The notes under the pieces: generated by a model
The model's input: the letters and a program-made list of their open reading frames with translations, nothing else
What the model was told of the DNA's origin: nothing
Database searches by the model: none
Source of the DNA: Holophagaceae bacterium
GTDB lineage: Bacteria > Acidobacteriota > Holophagae > Holophagales > Holophagaceae
NCBI GenBank assembly: GCA_016710635.1
Contig: JADJVL010000006.1
Coordinates: 1 to 64,000, forward strand
Direction of reading: 5' to 3'
DNA length: 64,000 nucleotides
Made by a program: the position numbers and the translations under genes
Shown: positions 46,926-54,155 of the stretch, in pieces
Numbering within the stretch: the first letter of the stretch is position 1
Layout: every line of letters starts with the position of its first letter

Positions 46926-47647
46926 TCCAGCTCATCCCTTCCATCGACCTCCTCAGCGGGCGCATCGTGCGCCTCCTCCACGGCGACTTCGACCAGGTCA
47001 CCTACTACGACCTGGAGCCCACCGCCTGGGTGCAGCGCCTCCTCGACGCCGGCGCCACGCGGATCCACCTCGTGGACCTGGACGGCGCCTTCGGCCTGGC
47101 GCGCCAGGGGACCTTCAAGCTCTTTCCCAGGCTCTTCCCCGAAGCCGTCTTCCAGCTGGGGGGCGGCCTGCGCAGCCGCGCCGCCATCGAGGAAGCGCTG
47201 GACCACGGCTTCGAGGCCGTGGTGGGCACCCTGGCGGTGGAGCAACCGCGGGAACTGGCGGGCCTGCCGCCCCAGCGCGTGATCTGCGCCCTGGACCTGA
47301 AGGGGGACCGCATCGTCACCAAGGGTTGGCAGGCGGAGAGCGAGTGCGAGTCCACCGATGTCTTCGAGTCCCTCCTGACCCTCGGCTTCCGGCGGGCCCT
47401 CGTCACCGACGTGAGCCGCGACGGCGCCCTGGCGGGTCCTGGCCTCGAAGCCACCCGCTGGGTGGCGAAGGAGGGCTTCCTCGTCCAGGCCAGCGGCGGC
47501 CTGCGGCACCTCGCCGACCTCGCGCCCCTGGGGGAGATCGAGGGGGTCGTGGGCGCCATCACCGGCAAGGCCCTGCTGGAAGGCCGCATCGATCTGGCGG
47601 ATCCCGCCACCCGCACCGGCCCTGTCCACCGGCGGGGAAGGCTTCTG
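46922..47647 (+). CDS. hisA: ProFAR isomerase HisA, reads in frame into hisF
   Basis: HisA isomerises ProFAR to PRFAR. The (beta-alpha)8 barrel reads IQLIPSIDLLSGRIVRL, IHLVDLDGAF, FQLGGGLRSRAAIEEAL, ALVTDVSRDGALAGPGLE and ITGKALLEGRIDL. In this sequence there is no stop before the hisF ATG at 47648, so one 495-residue open frame covers both. A single base fewer in the GGGG run at 47634-47637 would put TGA at 47646-47648 and give the TGATG overlap seen elsewhere in the operon, with a 241-residue HisA. Fused or separate cannot be settled here. Confidence 0.88.
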
Positions 47648-48409
47648 ATGCCCGCCAAACGCATCATCCCGTGCCTGGACGTGAAGGGCGGCCGCACGGT
47701 GAAGGGCGTGCGCTTCGAGAACCTCCGCGACCTGGGCGATCCAGTGGCCCTGGCCGCCCGCTACGACGCCGAGGGCGCCGACGAAGTCTGCTTCCTCGAC
47801 ATCAGCGCCTCGGAAGAGCAGCGCGGCACCCAGGAGGCCTGGGTCCGGCAGGTCGCCCGCACCCTCGCCATCCCCTTCACCGTCGGTGGCGGCGTGCGGA
47901 CCGCGGACGACGTGGAGCGCCTGCTGCGCCTGGGCGCCGACAAGGTGGCCATCAACACGGCGGCGGTGCGCCGGCCCGGCCTGGTGCGGGAAGCCGCGGA
48001 CCGGGTGGGCGGGCAGAGCATCGTCGCCGCCGTGGACGTGAAGCGCGACGACGATCTCGGCTGGCGGGTCTGGATCAGGGGCGGCCAGGAGGCCACGGAC
48101 CTCGAGGCCCTGGCCTGGCTCCGGGAGCTGGAGCGCCTGGGAGCCGGGGAGCTCCTGCTCACCTCCATGGACCGGGACGGCACCGGAGACGGCTTTGACC
48201 TCGAGCTGCTGCGGGAAGCGTCGCGCCTCGGAATTCCCGTCATCGCCTCCGGCGGCGCCGGGGAGGAGGCCCACTTCCTCGCGGCCCTGGAGGCCGGGGC
48301 CGACGCGGTGCTGGCGGCGACCCTCTTCCACGAAGGCATCCTGCCCATCCCGAAACTCAAAGCCTTCCTCCGCGATGCGGGGCAGGCCATCCGCCTGGAG
48401 GGCTCATGA
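47648..48409 (+). CDS. hisF: Imidazole glycerol phosphate synthase cyclase subunit
   Basis: HisF cyclises PRFAR with ammonia to IGP and AICAR. From ATG 47648 it is 253 residues, with AKRIIPCLDVKGGRTVKGVRF, VGGGVRTADDVERLLRLGADKVAINTAA, DRDGTGDGFDLEL and VIASGGAGE. Catalytic Asp residues (CLDV, SMDRDG) are present. It is open upstream into hisA (see there). The stop overlaps hisIE (ATGA at 48406). Confidence 0.94.
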   Translation: MPAKRIIPCLDVKGGRTVKGVRFENLRDLGDPVALAARYDAEGADEVCFLDISASEEQRGTQEAWVRQVARTLAIPFTVGGGVRTADDVERLLRLGADKVAINTAAVRRPGLVREAADRVGGQSIVAAVDVKRDDDLGWRVWIRGGQEATDLEALAWLRELERLGAGELLLTSMDRDGTGDGFDLELLREASRLGIPVIASGGAGEEAHFLAALEAGADAVLAATLFHEGILPIPKLKAFLRDAGQAIRLEGS

Positions 48410-49065
48410 ATGTGCCGGATCCCAACACCCTGGTCTTCGATGCCGCCGGCCTGCTTCCCTGCGTGGCCCAGGCCCGGGCCGGCGAGGTGCGCATGGTGGG
48501 CTGGATGAACCGGGAGGCTTTCGAGAAGACCCTGGAAAGCGGCCTGCTCACCTTCTGGAGCCGCTCCCGGCAGCGGCTGTGGACCAAAGGGGAGGACAGC
48601 GGCCACACCCTGCGCGTCCTCGCCCTGCGCGCCGACTGCGATGGCGATACCCTGCTGGCGGTGGTGGACCCGGCGGGCCCAACCTGCCACCGCGGCACGA
48701 CCACTTGCTTCGATGCCGATGAAACCCTCGAGACCTCCTGGCCCTGGCTGGCGCAGCTCGAAGCCCTCCTCCGCGTGCGCAAGGCGCAGGCCTCCCTGGA
48801 CGGCAGCTACACCCAGAAACTCTTCGCCCAGGGCACGGACCGGATCGCCAAGAAGGTGGTGGAGGAGGCGGGCGAAGTGATCCTCGCCGCCAAGAACTTC
48901 GACGCCGAAGCCGGTGCGGCGCAAAAAGCGGACTTCCTCGGCGAGGCCGCGGACCTGCTCTTCCACCTGGACCTGCTGCTGGTGAACGCCGGACTCGGCC
49001 TGGAGGACGCCCTCGAGGTCCTGAAGTCCCGGCACCAGCAACGCAGCCTGAAGCCTGAAGCCTGA
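48406..49065 (+). CDS. hisIE: PRA-CH/PRA-PPase bifunctional enzyme
   Basis: This 219-residue fusion has residues ~1-115 as HisI cyclohydrolase (VGWMNREAFEKTL, FWSRSRQRLWTKGEDSG, LRADCDGDTLL, the C-H-x-G of TCHRGTTTCF) and residues ~120-210 as HisE pyrophosphohydrolase (SYTQKLFAQGTDRIAKKVVEEAGEVILAAK, EAADLLFHLDLLL). It catalyses steps 2 and 3. Its 3' end consists of the 7-bp repeat GCCTGAA x3 (49046-49066), which includes the stop codon. Confidence 0.93.
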   Translation: MNVPDPNTLVFDAAGLLPCVAQARAGEVRMVGWMNREAFEKTLESGLLTFWSRSRQRLWTKGEDSGHTLRVLALRADCDGDTLLAVVDPAGPTCHRGTTTCFDADETLETSWPWLAQLEALLRVRKAQASLDGSYTQKLFAQGTDRIAKKVVEEAGEVILAAKNFDAEAGAAQKADFLGEAADLLFHLDLLLVNAGLGLEDALEVLKSRHQQRSLKPEA

Positions 49066-49078
49066 AGCCCGAGATCCC

Positions 49079-50050
49079 ATGCCCACCCACATGCCCCACT
49101 TCCCCGACCTGCTCTTCGAGCCCGCGGCCCGCCTGCGGGCCTGGGAGGGCATCCTCATGCGCCTGCTGGCGGAGGCCGGCTACCGGGAGCTGCACCCCAG
49201 CCTGGTGATGCGCGAGCCCATGGAGGCCGAGGCCGTCCGCTTCTTCGACGGCGCGGACCTGGTGGCCCTGCGCTGGGACTTCACCCTGGCCCTCGCCCGC
49301 CTGCTGGCCTCCCGCTTCGACGCGGCCCCGTCCCGGATCAGCTACGCCGGCGCCGTGTTCCGCCGCCCCCACCAGCCCTGGGAGCCGGTGGAGCGCTTCG
49401 AGGTGGGCTGTGAGCGGATCCAGGGCCCCGACGAGGACGGCGCCGACGCCGACGTGGAACTGGCCCGGCTCATGGTCGCCATGCCCACGGCCCTCGGGCT
49501 CCAGGGCGGCATCCTTCAGCTGGGCCACGCGGCCCTGCTGCGGCGGCCCATGGAGGCCGAGGGCCTGGACCCGGAACGCGCCGGCCGCGTGGTCCGGGGC
49601 CTGCACCGCCGCGCCGCCCACCGGGTTGCCGCAGCGCTTGATGGCCACCCCGCCGCCGCCCGCCTGCTCGCCCACGCGGAAGCCCTGCTCGTCGAACCCG
49701 ACGGCTCCGGGAAGTTCGAGGCCCTCGCCGCGAGTCCCTACGCCGGCCTGCTGGAGGATGAGCTCGCCCACCTGCGCCGCGCCCAGGCCGCCATCGCCCC
49801 GTTGCTGCCACCGGACCTCGAGCTGCGGGTGGATCCCGCGGACGTGCAGGGCATCGGCTTCTACACGGGACCGACCCTGCGGCTCTGGGCGCCGGGGGCC
49901 CAGGCGGAGCTCGCCAGCGGCGGCCGCTACGACGGCCTCTACCCCGAGCTGGGCCGGCCCTGGAAGGCCGCGGGCTTCTGCCTGCGCCTGTCCCGCCTGC
50001 TGGACCTCGCGGACACGCGCCCCGACCTCTTCGGAAAGGTGGCCCCATGA
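49079..50050 (+). CDS. hisZ: ATP phosphoribosyltransferase regulatory subunit
   Basis: This 323-residue HisRS-like protein lacks the aminoacylation function and pairs with the short HisG. It has class-II core motifs: LRAWEGILMRLLAEAGYRELHPSLV, ALRWDFTLALARLLASR, PHQPWEPVERFEVGCERI and ASGGRYDGLYPELG. It is needed with the short HisG as an octamer, and histidine feedback acts on the complex. hisG starts within its stop (ATGA at 50047). Confidence 0.88.
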   Translation: MPTHMPHFPDLLFEPAARLRAWEGILMRLLAEAGYRELHPSLVMREPMEAEAVRFFDGADLVALRWDFTLALARLLASRFDAAPSRISYAGAVFRRPHQPWEPVERFEVGCERIQGPDEDGADADVELARLMVAMPTALGLQGGILQLGHAALLRRPMEAEGLDPERAGRVVRGLHRRAAHRVAAALDGHPAAARLLAHAEALLVEPDGSGKFEALAASPYAGLLEDELAHLRRAQAAIAPLLPPDLELRVDPADVQGIGFYTGPTLRLWAPGAQAELASGGRYDGLYPELGRPWKAAGFCLRLSRLLDLADTRPDLFGKVAP

Positions 50051-50685
50051 GCCTGCTCATCGCGTTGCCCAAGGGCCGCCTCGGGGACGACCTCGTGCCG
50101 AGGCTGCGGGGCACGGACCTCGCGCTCGACGAGGGGGCCCTGAAGTCCCGCGTCCTGCGGATCCCCACCGCCACGGCGGGCGTGGAAGTCCTCCTGCTGA
50201 AAGGCGCGGACCTGCCGCGCTACGTGGCCGCGGGCATCGCCTCCTTCGGCGTCGTGGGGTCGGACCTCCTCGACGAATCCGCCGAGGATCTGCTGGAGCT
50301 CGCCGACCTGCGCTTCGGCGCCTGCCGCCTGTCCCTCTGCGCGGTGGCGGGGACGACGGTCGAGGCCCTGCGCCGCCGCCCCCACCTGCGCCTCGCCACC
50401 AAGTTCCCCAAGGCCACCGCCGCTTGGCTGGCGAAGGAAGGACTCACCGCCGAACTGGTGCCCCTGGCCAGCAGCGCGGAACTGGCGCCCATCCTCGGCC
50501 TGGCGGACGCCATCGTGGACCTCGTCCAGACCGGCGGAACCCTGAAGGCCCACGGCCTGGAGGAGATCCTGGTGCTCGGCACCACCTCGGCCCGGCTCGT
50601 GGCCTCCCACGCCGCCTGGCTCGCGGAGGCGAAGGCGGCGCGCCCCATCGTGCGCACCCTCATCGAGGCGCTGCGCCAAGCGTGA
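50047..50685 (+). CDS. hisG: ATP phosphoribosyltransferase, short form
   Basis: HisG catalyses the first committed step, from ATP and PRPP. It is 212 residues, the short type without the C-terminal ACT-like regulatory domain, consistent with the adjacent hisZ. Landmarks are LLIALPKGRLGDD, YVAAGIASFGVVGSDLL, RLSLCAVAG, LATKFPKATAAWLA, and IVDLVQTGGTLKAHGLEEI (PRPP loop). It is the last gene of the operon, an unusual order because hisG commonly leads. Confidence 0.93.
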   Translation: MSLLIALPKGRLGDDLVPRLRGTDLALDEGALKSRVLRIPTATAGVEVLLLKGADLPRYVAAGIASFGVVGSDLLDESAEDLLELADLRFGACRLSLCAVAGTTVEALRRRPHLRLATKFPKATAAWLAKEGLTAELVPLASSAELAPILGLADAIVDLVQTGGTLKAHGLEEILVLGTTSARLVASHAAWLAEAKAARPIVRTLIEALRQA

Positions 50686-50784
50686 GGGCGTCCTCCACGC
50701 AGGTCGCAGGAACGCGGGAATGGAAAGCAATCGGCGGTCCGCTCCGGGAAGAAAGCCCTACACTGGAGCGCACCCGAGGCCTCC

Positions 50785-51306
50785 ATGCAGCAAGCAGCCC
50801 TTCAGTCCTTCGACGGCTTTCCCGATGACGCGCGGCTATGGCTGGCGGCCTTCCAGCGGCCCCTCCTGCCGGAGGAGCAGGGCCGCCTGCGCGTCCACTT
50901 CGAAGCCTTCCGCCCCCATTGGAAATCCCACGGCGAGCCCATCGACAGCGCCTTCGCCCTGTTGGAAGGCCAGATCCTCGCCGTGGCCGAACGCACCATG
51001 CTGACCCAGCCTTCCGGCTGCGCCATCGATGCGATGCTTCGGCAGATCTACAAGCTCGCCGACCTCCTCGCCCTTCCCCTCATCGATGCGCAGAAGGTGC
51101 TCGTGCGGGCCGGCGGCAACTTCCAGGCCGTCCCGAAGGCCCGCCTTGAAGCCATGCTCCAGAGCGGCGAGCTGGGTGCCGACATCCCCGTTCTCGACCT
51201 CACCCTCCAGCATCTTGGCGAACTTCGCCAGGGGCGTATGGAGCGCCCCATGGCCCAGACCTGGATCGCCCGGAAGTACGCCGCCGTGCTGAGTCCGCAG
51301 GGCTGA
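50785..51306 (+). CDS. Conserved hypothetical protein (SGCAID type)
   Basis: This 173-residue soluble protein has GAGG upstream of ATG 50785. It is mostly helical, with RLWLAAFQRPLL, HWKSHGEPIDSAF, and SGCAIDAML in its middle. Similar proteins with an SGC-S/A-ID motif are frequent in Bacteroidetes and are often misnamed ABC-transporter ATPases; there is no Walker motif here. It stands between the his operon and a terminator. Role unknown. Confidence 0.75.
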   Translation: MQQAALQSFDGFPDDARLWLAAFQRPLLPEEQGRLRVHFEAFRPHWKSHGEPIDSAFALLEGQILAVAERTMLTQPSGCAIDAMLRQIYKLADLLALPLIDAQKVLVRAGGNFQAVPKARLEAMLQSGELGADIPVLDLTLQHLGELRQGRMERPMAQTWIARKYAAVLSPQG

Positions 51307-51349
51307 GGGGCACGCGGATCGGCCAGCGGCGCGCTGGCTCCTGAAACGC

Positions 51350-51375
51350 GGAAGGGCCGCTGTCGCGGCCCTTCC
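51350..51375. terminator. Hairpin between convergent genes
   Basis: GGAAGGGCCGC / GCGGCCCTTCC, an 11-bp perfect stem with TGTC loop, lies between the stops at 51306 and 51393. It lacks a long T-run, but its placement supports a bidirectional terminator. Confidence 0.65.
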
Positions 51376-51392
51376 GAAAGGTTCGATCCGGG

Positions 51393-51794
51393 CTAGAAGA
51401 TCGGGTCGCCGGGCTTGCGGCGCCAGGCTTCGGCCTTCTTGCCGGAGCCCTCCTGCTTGGGCTTGGCGCCCTTCACGGCGGCGAGGCTGCTGAGGAGGCT
51501 GCCGGTGACATTGGTCGCGACGGCCTTGGTGAGGGCGGGCTTCACGGGGTTCTCCGGAGCCGGGGCGGACGCCTTCGGAGCAGCTTCGGTGGTGGCGTTC
51601 TCCTTGAGGCGGCGGTCGTGCCAGGCCTTGCGCTTGGGATCCACCACGCGGGCCTTCATCTGGACCGACTTGCGGCCGTCGGCCTTCTTGGCCTTCACGA
51701 TCTTGCGGTCCTCGCGGACGGTGGATTCGGGATTGACGGATTCCTCGATGATCTTCGCCAGATCCGCCAGGCTGCCGAGGTTGCGCTTGTTCAT
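51393..51794 (-). CDS. Basic hypothetical protein
   Basis: From ATG 51794 the protein is 133 residues, strongly basic and low-complexity: MNKRNLGSLADLAKIIEESVNPEST, KIVKAKKADGRKSVQMKARVVDPKRKAW, then Ala/Pro/Lys-rich to KPGDPIF. It has no signal peptide and is probably disordered or nucleic-acid binding. The upstream open frame to 51905 is unlikely to be coding. Function unknown. Confidence 0.7.
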   Translation of the reverse strand: MNKRNLGSLADLAKIIEESVNPESTVREDRKIVKAKKADGRKSVQMKARVVDPKRKAWHDRRLKENATTEAAPKASAPAPENPVKPALTKAVATNVTGSLLSSLAAVKGAKPKQEGSGKKAEAWRRKPGDPIF

Positions 51795-51941
51795 AGGGGG
51801 GTGGATCTCCGGGTGGCGCCGACGAAAGGTCGCGGGCCAGCGCACCAGAATAGCGGCGAAAGCCTTGCGAGCCAAGGCGATTCCTTGAGCGCTACCGAAG
51901 GTCAAGGCACGGATTCCGCTTCGGATGCATCACAATGCCCC

Positions 51942-52481
51942 ATGCGCCCCGCCACGATCATCCTGCCCTGCGCCTTGCTGGCCTTGGGTTGCGACCGGCG
52001 CCCCGGCCCGGCAACCCCCAGCGCCGCAGCCCCGATCCCGGCGGTCCCTGAGCCCATGGCGGACACCAGCCACATGCCTTCCCTCGCGGGCTGGCGGGTG
52101 TTGGCGGAGCCCCGCCTGAGCCAGGCGGGACCGCACCGGGGCCTCCTGCAGCGGACCCAGGCGAACGCCGTCGCCGCCGCGGCCCTGGACCGAGGCGCCA
52201 CCTTGCCCTGGCCGGACGGCAGCCACCTGGTGAAGGAGTCCTTCACCCGCAAGGGCGAGAAGGTGGCCATGACCGGCATGCAGAAGGTGGCCGGCGAGTG
52301 GATCTGGATCACCGCCGACGCCCGGGGCCGGGTCACGGGCCGCTACAAAGGCGCGGCCTCCGGCGCCTGCGAGGCCTGCCACTACACCCAGGCCTGGCGC
52401 TTCGACGGCAGCTTCGCGCCGGTCACCGCCGGCCAGGCCGCCCTCGACGGAATGCCGCCCCCCGGGGCTAAGGCACCGTGA
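51942..52481 (+). CDS. Lipoprotein with cytochrome P460-like c-type heme motif
   Basis: This 179-residue protein starts MRPATIILPCALLALGC, a clear lipoprotein signal (LALGC). The mature domain contains LKK-like LVKESFTRKGEKV, EWIWITADARGRVTG and GACEACHYTQAWRF, in which CEACH is a c-type heme-attachment motif. The layout resembles the cytochrome P460/c-prime-beta group. It would sit in the periplasm and may bind or turn over NO or another small ligand. The next gene starts within its stop (GTGA). Confidence 0.75.
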   Translation: MRPATIILPCALLALGCDRRPGPATPSAAAPIPAVPEPMADTSHMPSLAGWRVLAEPRLSQAGPHRGLLQRTQANAVAAAALDRGATLPWPDGSHLVKESFTRKGEKVAMTGMQKVAGEWIWITADARGRVTGRYKGAASGACEACHYTQAWRFDGSFAPVTAGQAALDGMPPPGAKAP

Positions 52482-53308
52482 AGGCCCGGCTCCTCGCCCT
52501 GCGGGAACGCTACGAGACGCCGGCTGCCCTGGCCATGGATCCCCTGGCCATCCCGCTGCGCTTCCCGGACCCCATGGACCGGGAGGTGGCGGCCTTCGTG
52601 GCGGCCCACCTCGCCTACGGCCGCGTGGCCCCCATGCTGCGGGCCATCGAGGGCGTCCTCGCGCCCCTGGGTGAACATCCCGCCGCGTGGCTGCGGGACC
52701 GCGGGCCCGCCGGCGCGCTCCGGGGGCTGGAGGCCGCCCTCGCCGGCTGGAAGTGGCGCTTCCATACAGGCGAGGACCTGGCCCACTGGCTTGCGGCGTG
52801 GGTGCGGCTGGACGCCGAAAGCGGCGCGGGCCTGGAGGCCCACCTGCTCCCGGCGGGCGGAGAGACCGCCGATGGCGCCCTGTCGCGGCTGAACCGGCGG
52901 CTCCGCGGGGAATTGCCCGACACCTACGGCCTGCGCTTCAACCTGCCGGATCCCGAGGCGGGCTCGGCCTGCAAGCGCTGGCGCATGTTCCTGCGGTGGA
53001 TGGTGCGCACCGGCTGGCCGGATCTGGGCCAGTGGACCCGCTATCCCGCGGACCAGCTCGTCATCCCCCTCGACACCCACGTGGCCAGGGTGGCGCGCTA
53101 CATCGGCCTCAGCGCCCGCGCCACGCCGGACGGCGCCATGGCCGCGGAGATCACGGCGGCGCTAAGGAGGCGGAACCGGGTGGATCCACTGGGGTATGAC
53201 TTCGCGCTCTCGCATCTGGGGATCATGGGGGACTGTCCGGGGGTGCGGAGCCTGCCGGGGTGCCGGCCGTGTCCGCTGGTGGGGATTTGTCGGGCGGGGA
53301 GGGTGTGA
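52478..53308 (+). CDS. DUF2400 (TIGR02757) family protein
   Basis: This 276-residue protein from GTG 52478 has the family pattern DPLAIPLRFPDPMDREVAAFVAAHLAYGRV near the N-terminus, a central CKRWRMFLRWMVR, and a C-terminal LSHLGIMGDCPG...GCRPCPLVGICR with four Cys, similar to an iron-sulfur site (as in HhH-type glycosylases). The function is not established. It overlaps the P460-like gene start/stop by GTGA. The tandem repeat region begins right after it. Confidence 0.85.
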   Translation: MKARLLALRERYETPAALAMDPLAIPLRFPDPMDREVAAFVAAHLAYGRVAPMLRAIEGVLAPLGEHPAAWLRDRGPAGALRGLEAALAGWKWRFHTGEDLAHWLAAWVRLDAESGAGLEAHLLPAGGETADGALSRLNRRLRGELPDTYGLRFNLPDPEAGSACKRWRMFLRWMVRTGWPDLGQWTRYPADQLVIPLDTHVARVARYIGLSARATPDGAMAAEITAALRRRNRVDPLGYDFALSHLGIMGDCPGVRSLPGCRPCPLVGICRAGRV

Positions 53309-53432
53309 GTGTTGGGGTGGGCGCGTTGGGATTGTTGGCCGCATCGCTGCGCTCGCGGCGGTCGGGTTTCTGCCCGGCGAACGCTTGATGTATCCGTCCG
53401 ATCTGGTGATCTGCGCAGAACCTCATCGCGCC

Positions 53433-53740
53433 ATTGCTTCCAGCGGACCCGCTCGCTTTGCTCGGGTCCTCGGCTTTGTGCCCTGGCGAACACTCTCGCG
53501 TCCGCCCCGCGCCTGCGGTTTGCAACATCGCATGACGCGATTGCTTCCAGCGGACCGCTCGCTTTGCTCGGGTCCTTGGCTTTGTGCCCCGGCGAACGCT
53601 CGCGCGTCCGCCCCGCGCCTTCGGTTTGCAACATCGCATGACGCGATTGCTTCCAGCGGACCGCTCGCTTCGCTCGGGTCCTCGGCTTTGTGCCCTGGCG
53701 AACGCTTGCGCGTCCGCCCCGCGCCTTCGGCGCTCTCCGG
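53433..53740. repeat. 106-bp tandem repeat, about three copies
   Basis: Units begin ATTGCTTCCAGCGGACC at 53433, 53540 and 53646 (period 107, 106). The first two are near-identical; the third diverges after about 53730. A more decayed copy is visible upstream (53355-53432, CCCGGCGAACGCTTGATG). Each unit includes CTTTGTGCCC, whose reverse complement GGGCACAAAG lies next to the SRP RNA 3' end. There are no unique spacers. It fills the gap between the DUF2400 gene and ffs (53309-53750). Confidence 0.93.
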
Positions 53741-53750
53741 GCACAAAGGG

Positions 53751-53843
53751 GCCGGGCTTGCCACGGCACTCGGGGGAACGACTTAGGGCTGCTTCTTCCG
53801 ACCTGACCCGGTTCATCGCACCCCGATGCATGGGGCCCGGCTT
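53751..53843 (-). ncRNA. ffs: Signal recognition particle RNA (4.5S type)
   Basis: On the minus strand the RNA reads GCCGGGC at its 5' end, pairing with GCCCGGC at its 3' end. Domain IV is GGGTCAGGTCGGAAGAAGCAGCCC, the universally conserved SRP core with GGAA tetraloop. Length is about 93 bases, the short bacterial form lacking the Alu domain. It binds Ffh for co-translational membrane targeting. Confidence 0.95.
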
Positions 53844-53849
53844 GGATCC

Positions 53850-53877
53850 AATATAGCCGCAGCGCGGGTTTACAACC
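53850..53877 (-). promoter_or_regulatory. Candidate promoter of ffs
   Basis: On the minus strand TATATT (53850-53855) is a good -10 box 7 bases before the SRP RNA start. The -35 is weaker (GGTTGT at 53872-53877, spacer 16). Confidence 0.55.
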
Positions 53878-53959
53878 ATCGGCGGGGTCCGGAGCGATGC
53901 GGAAAGTGCTGAAGGGTGAAGGCTTGGAAATCGGGTGGAAAAATCCGCACGGGACCCCC

Positions 53960-53988
53960 TTGACACCCCCAGATCTTGGGGTGATTCT
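53960..53988 (+). promoter_or_regulatory. nrdJ promoter with overlapping palindromic operator
   Basis: TTGACA (53960-53965) is a perfect -35. A 17-base spacer leads to GATTCT (53983-53988). The spacer holds the palindrome CACCCCCAGATCTTGGGGTG (53964-53983, one mismatch pair), placed to block RNA polymerase. Its 16-base core matches the NrdR box consensus ACACwATATmTwGwGT at 10 positions, so a GC-rich NrdR site is plausible but unproven. The leader from here to the start (54156) has no B12-riboswitch motif. Confidence 0.5.
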
Positions 53989-54155
53989 TTCACTCCGGCA
54001 CAACCCCTTGAGGTCCATAACGATCAGCCGCACCTTCTCCGCCCATGCGTCGGGCGGTGGGCATTGTGTCGTCCGGAATCCGATCTTTTTCTGCAGCAAA
54101 CCCATCCCGCCGGACCTGCGCCTTTGAACGCCGGTCCCCTCGCCCGAGGCATCGC

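Noticed and set aside
53433..53740. CRISPR array or coding repeat
   Set aside because: Period 106-107 bp without spacers; not a multiple of three, and frames contain stops.
53880..54155. Cobalamin riboswitch upstream of nrdJ
   Set aside because: I see no B12-box (GCCACTG-like) or the conserved core; only the palindromic operator.
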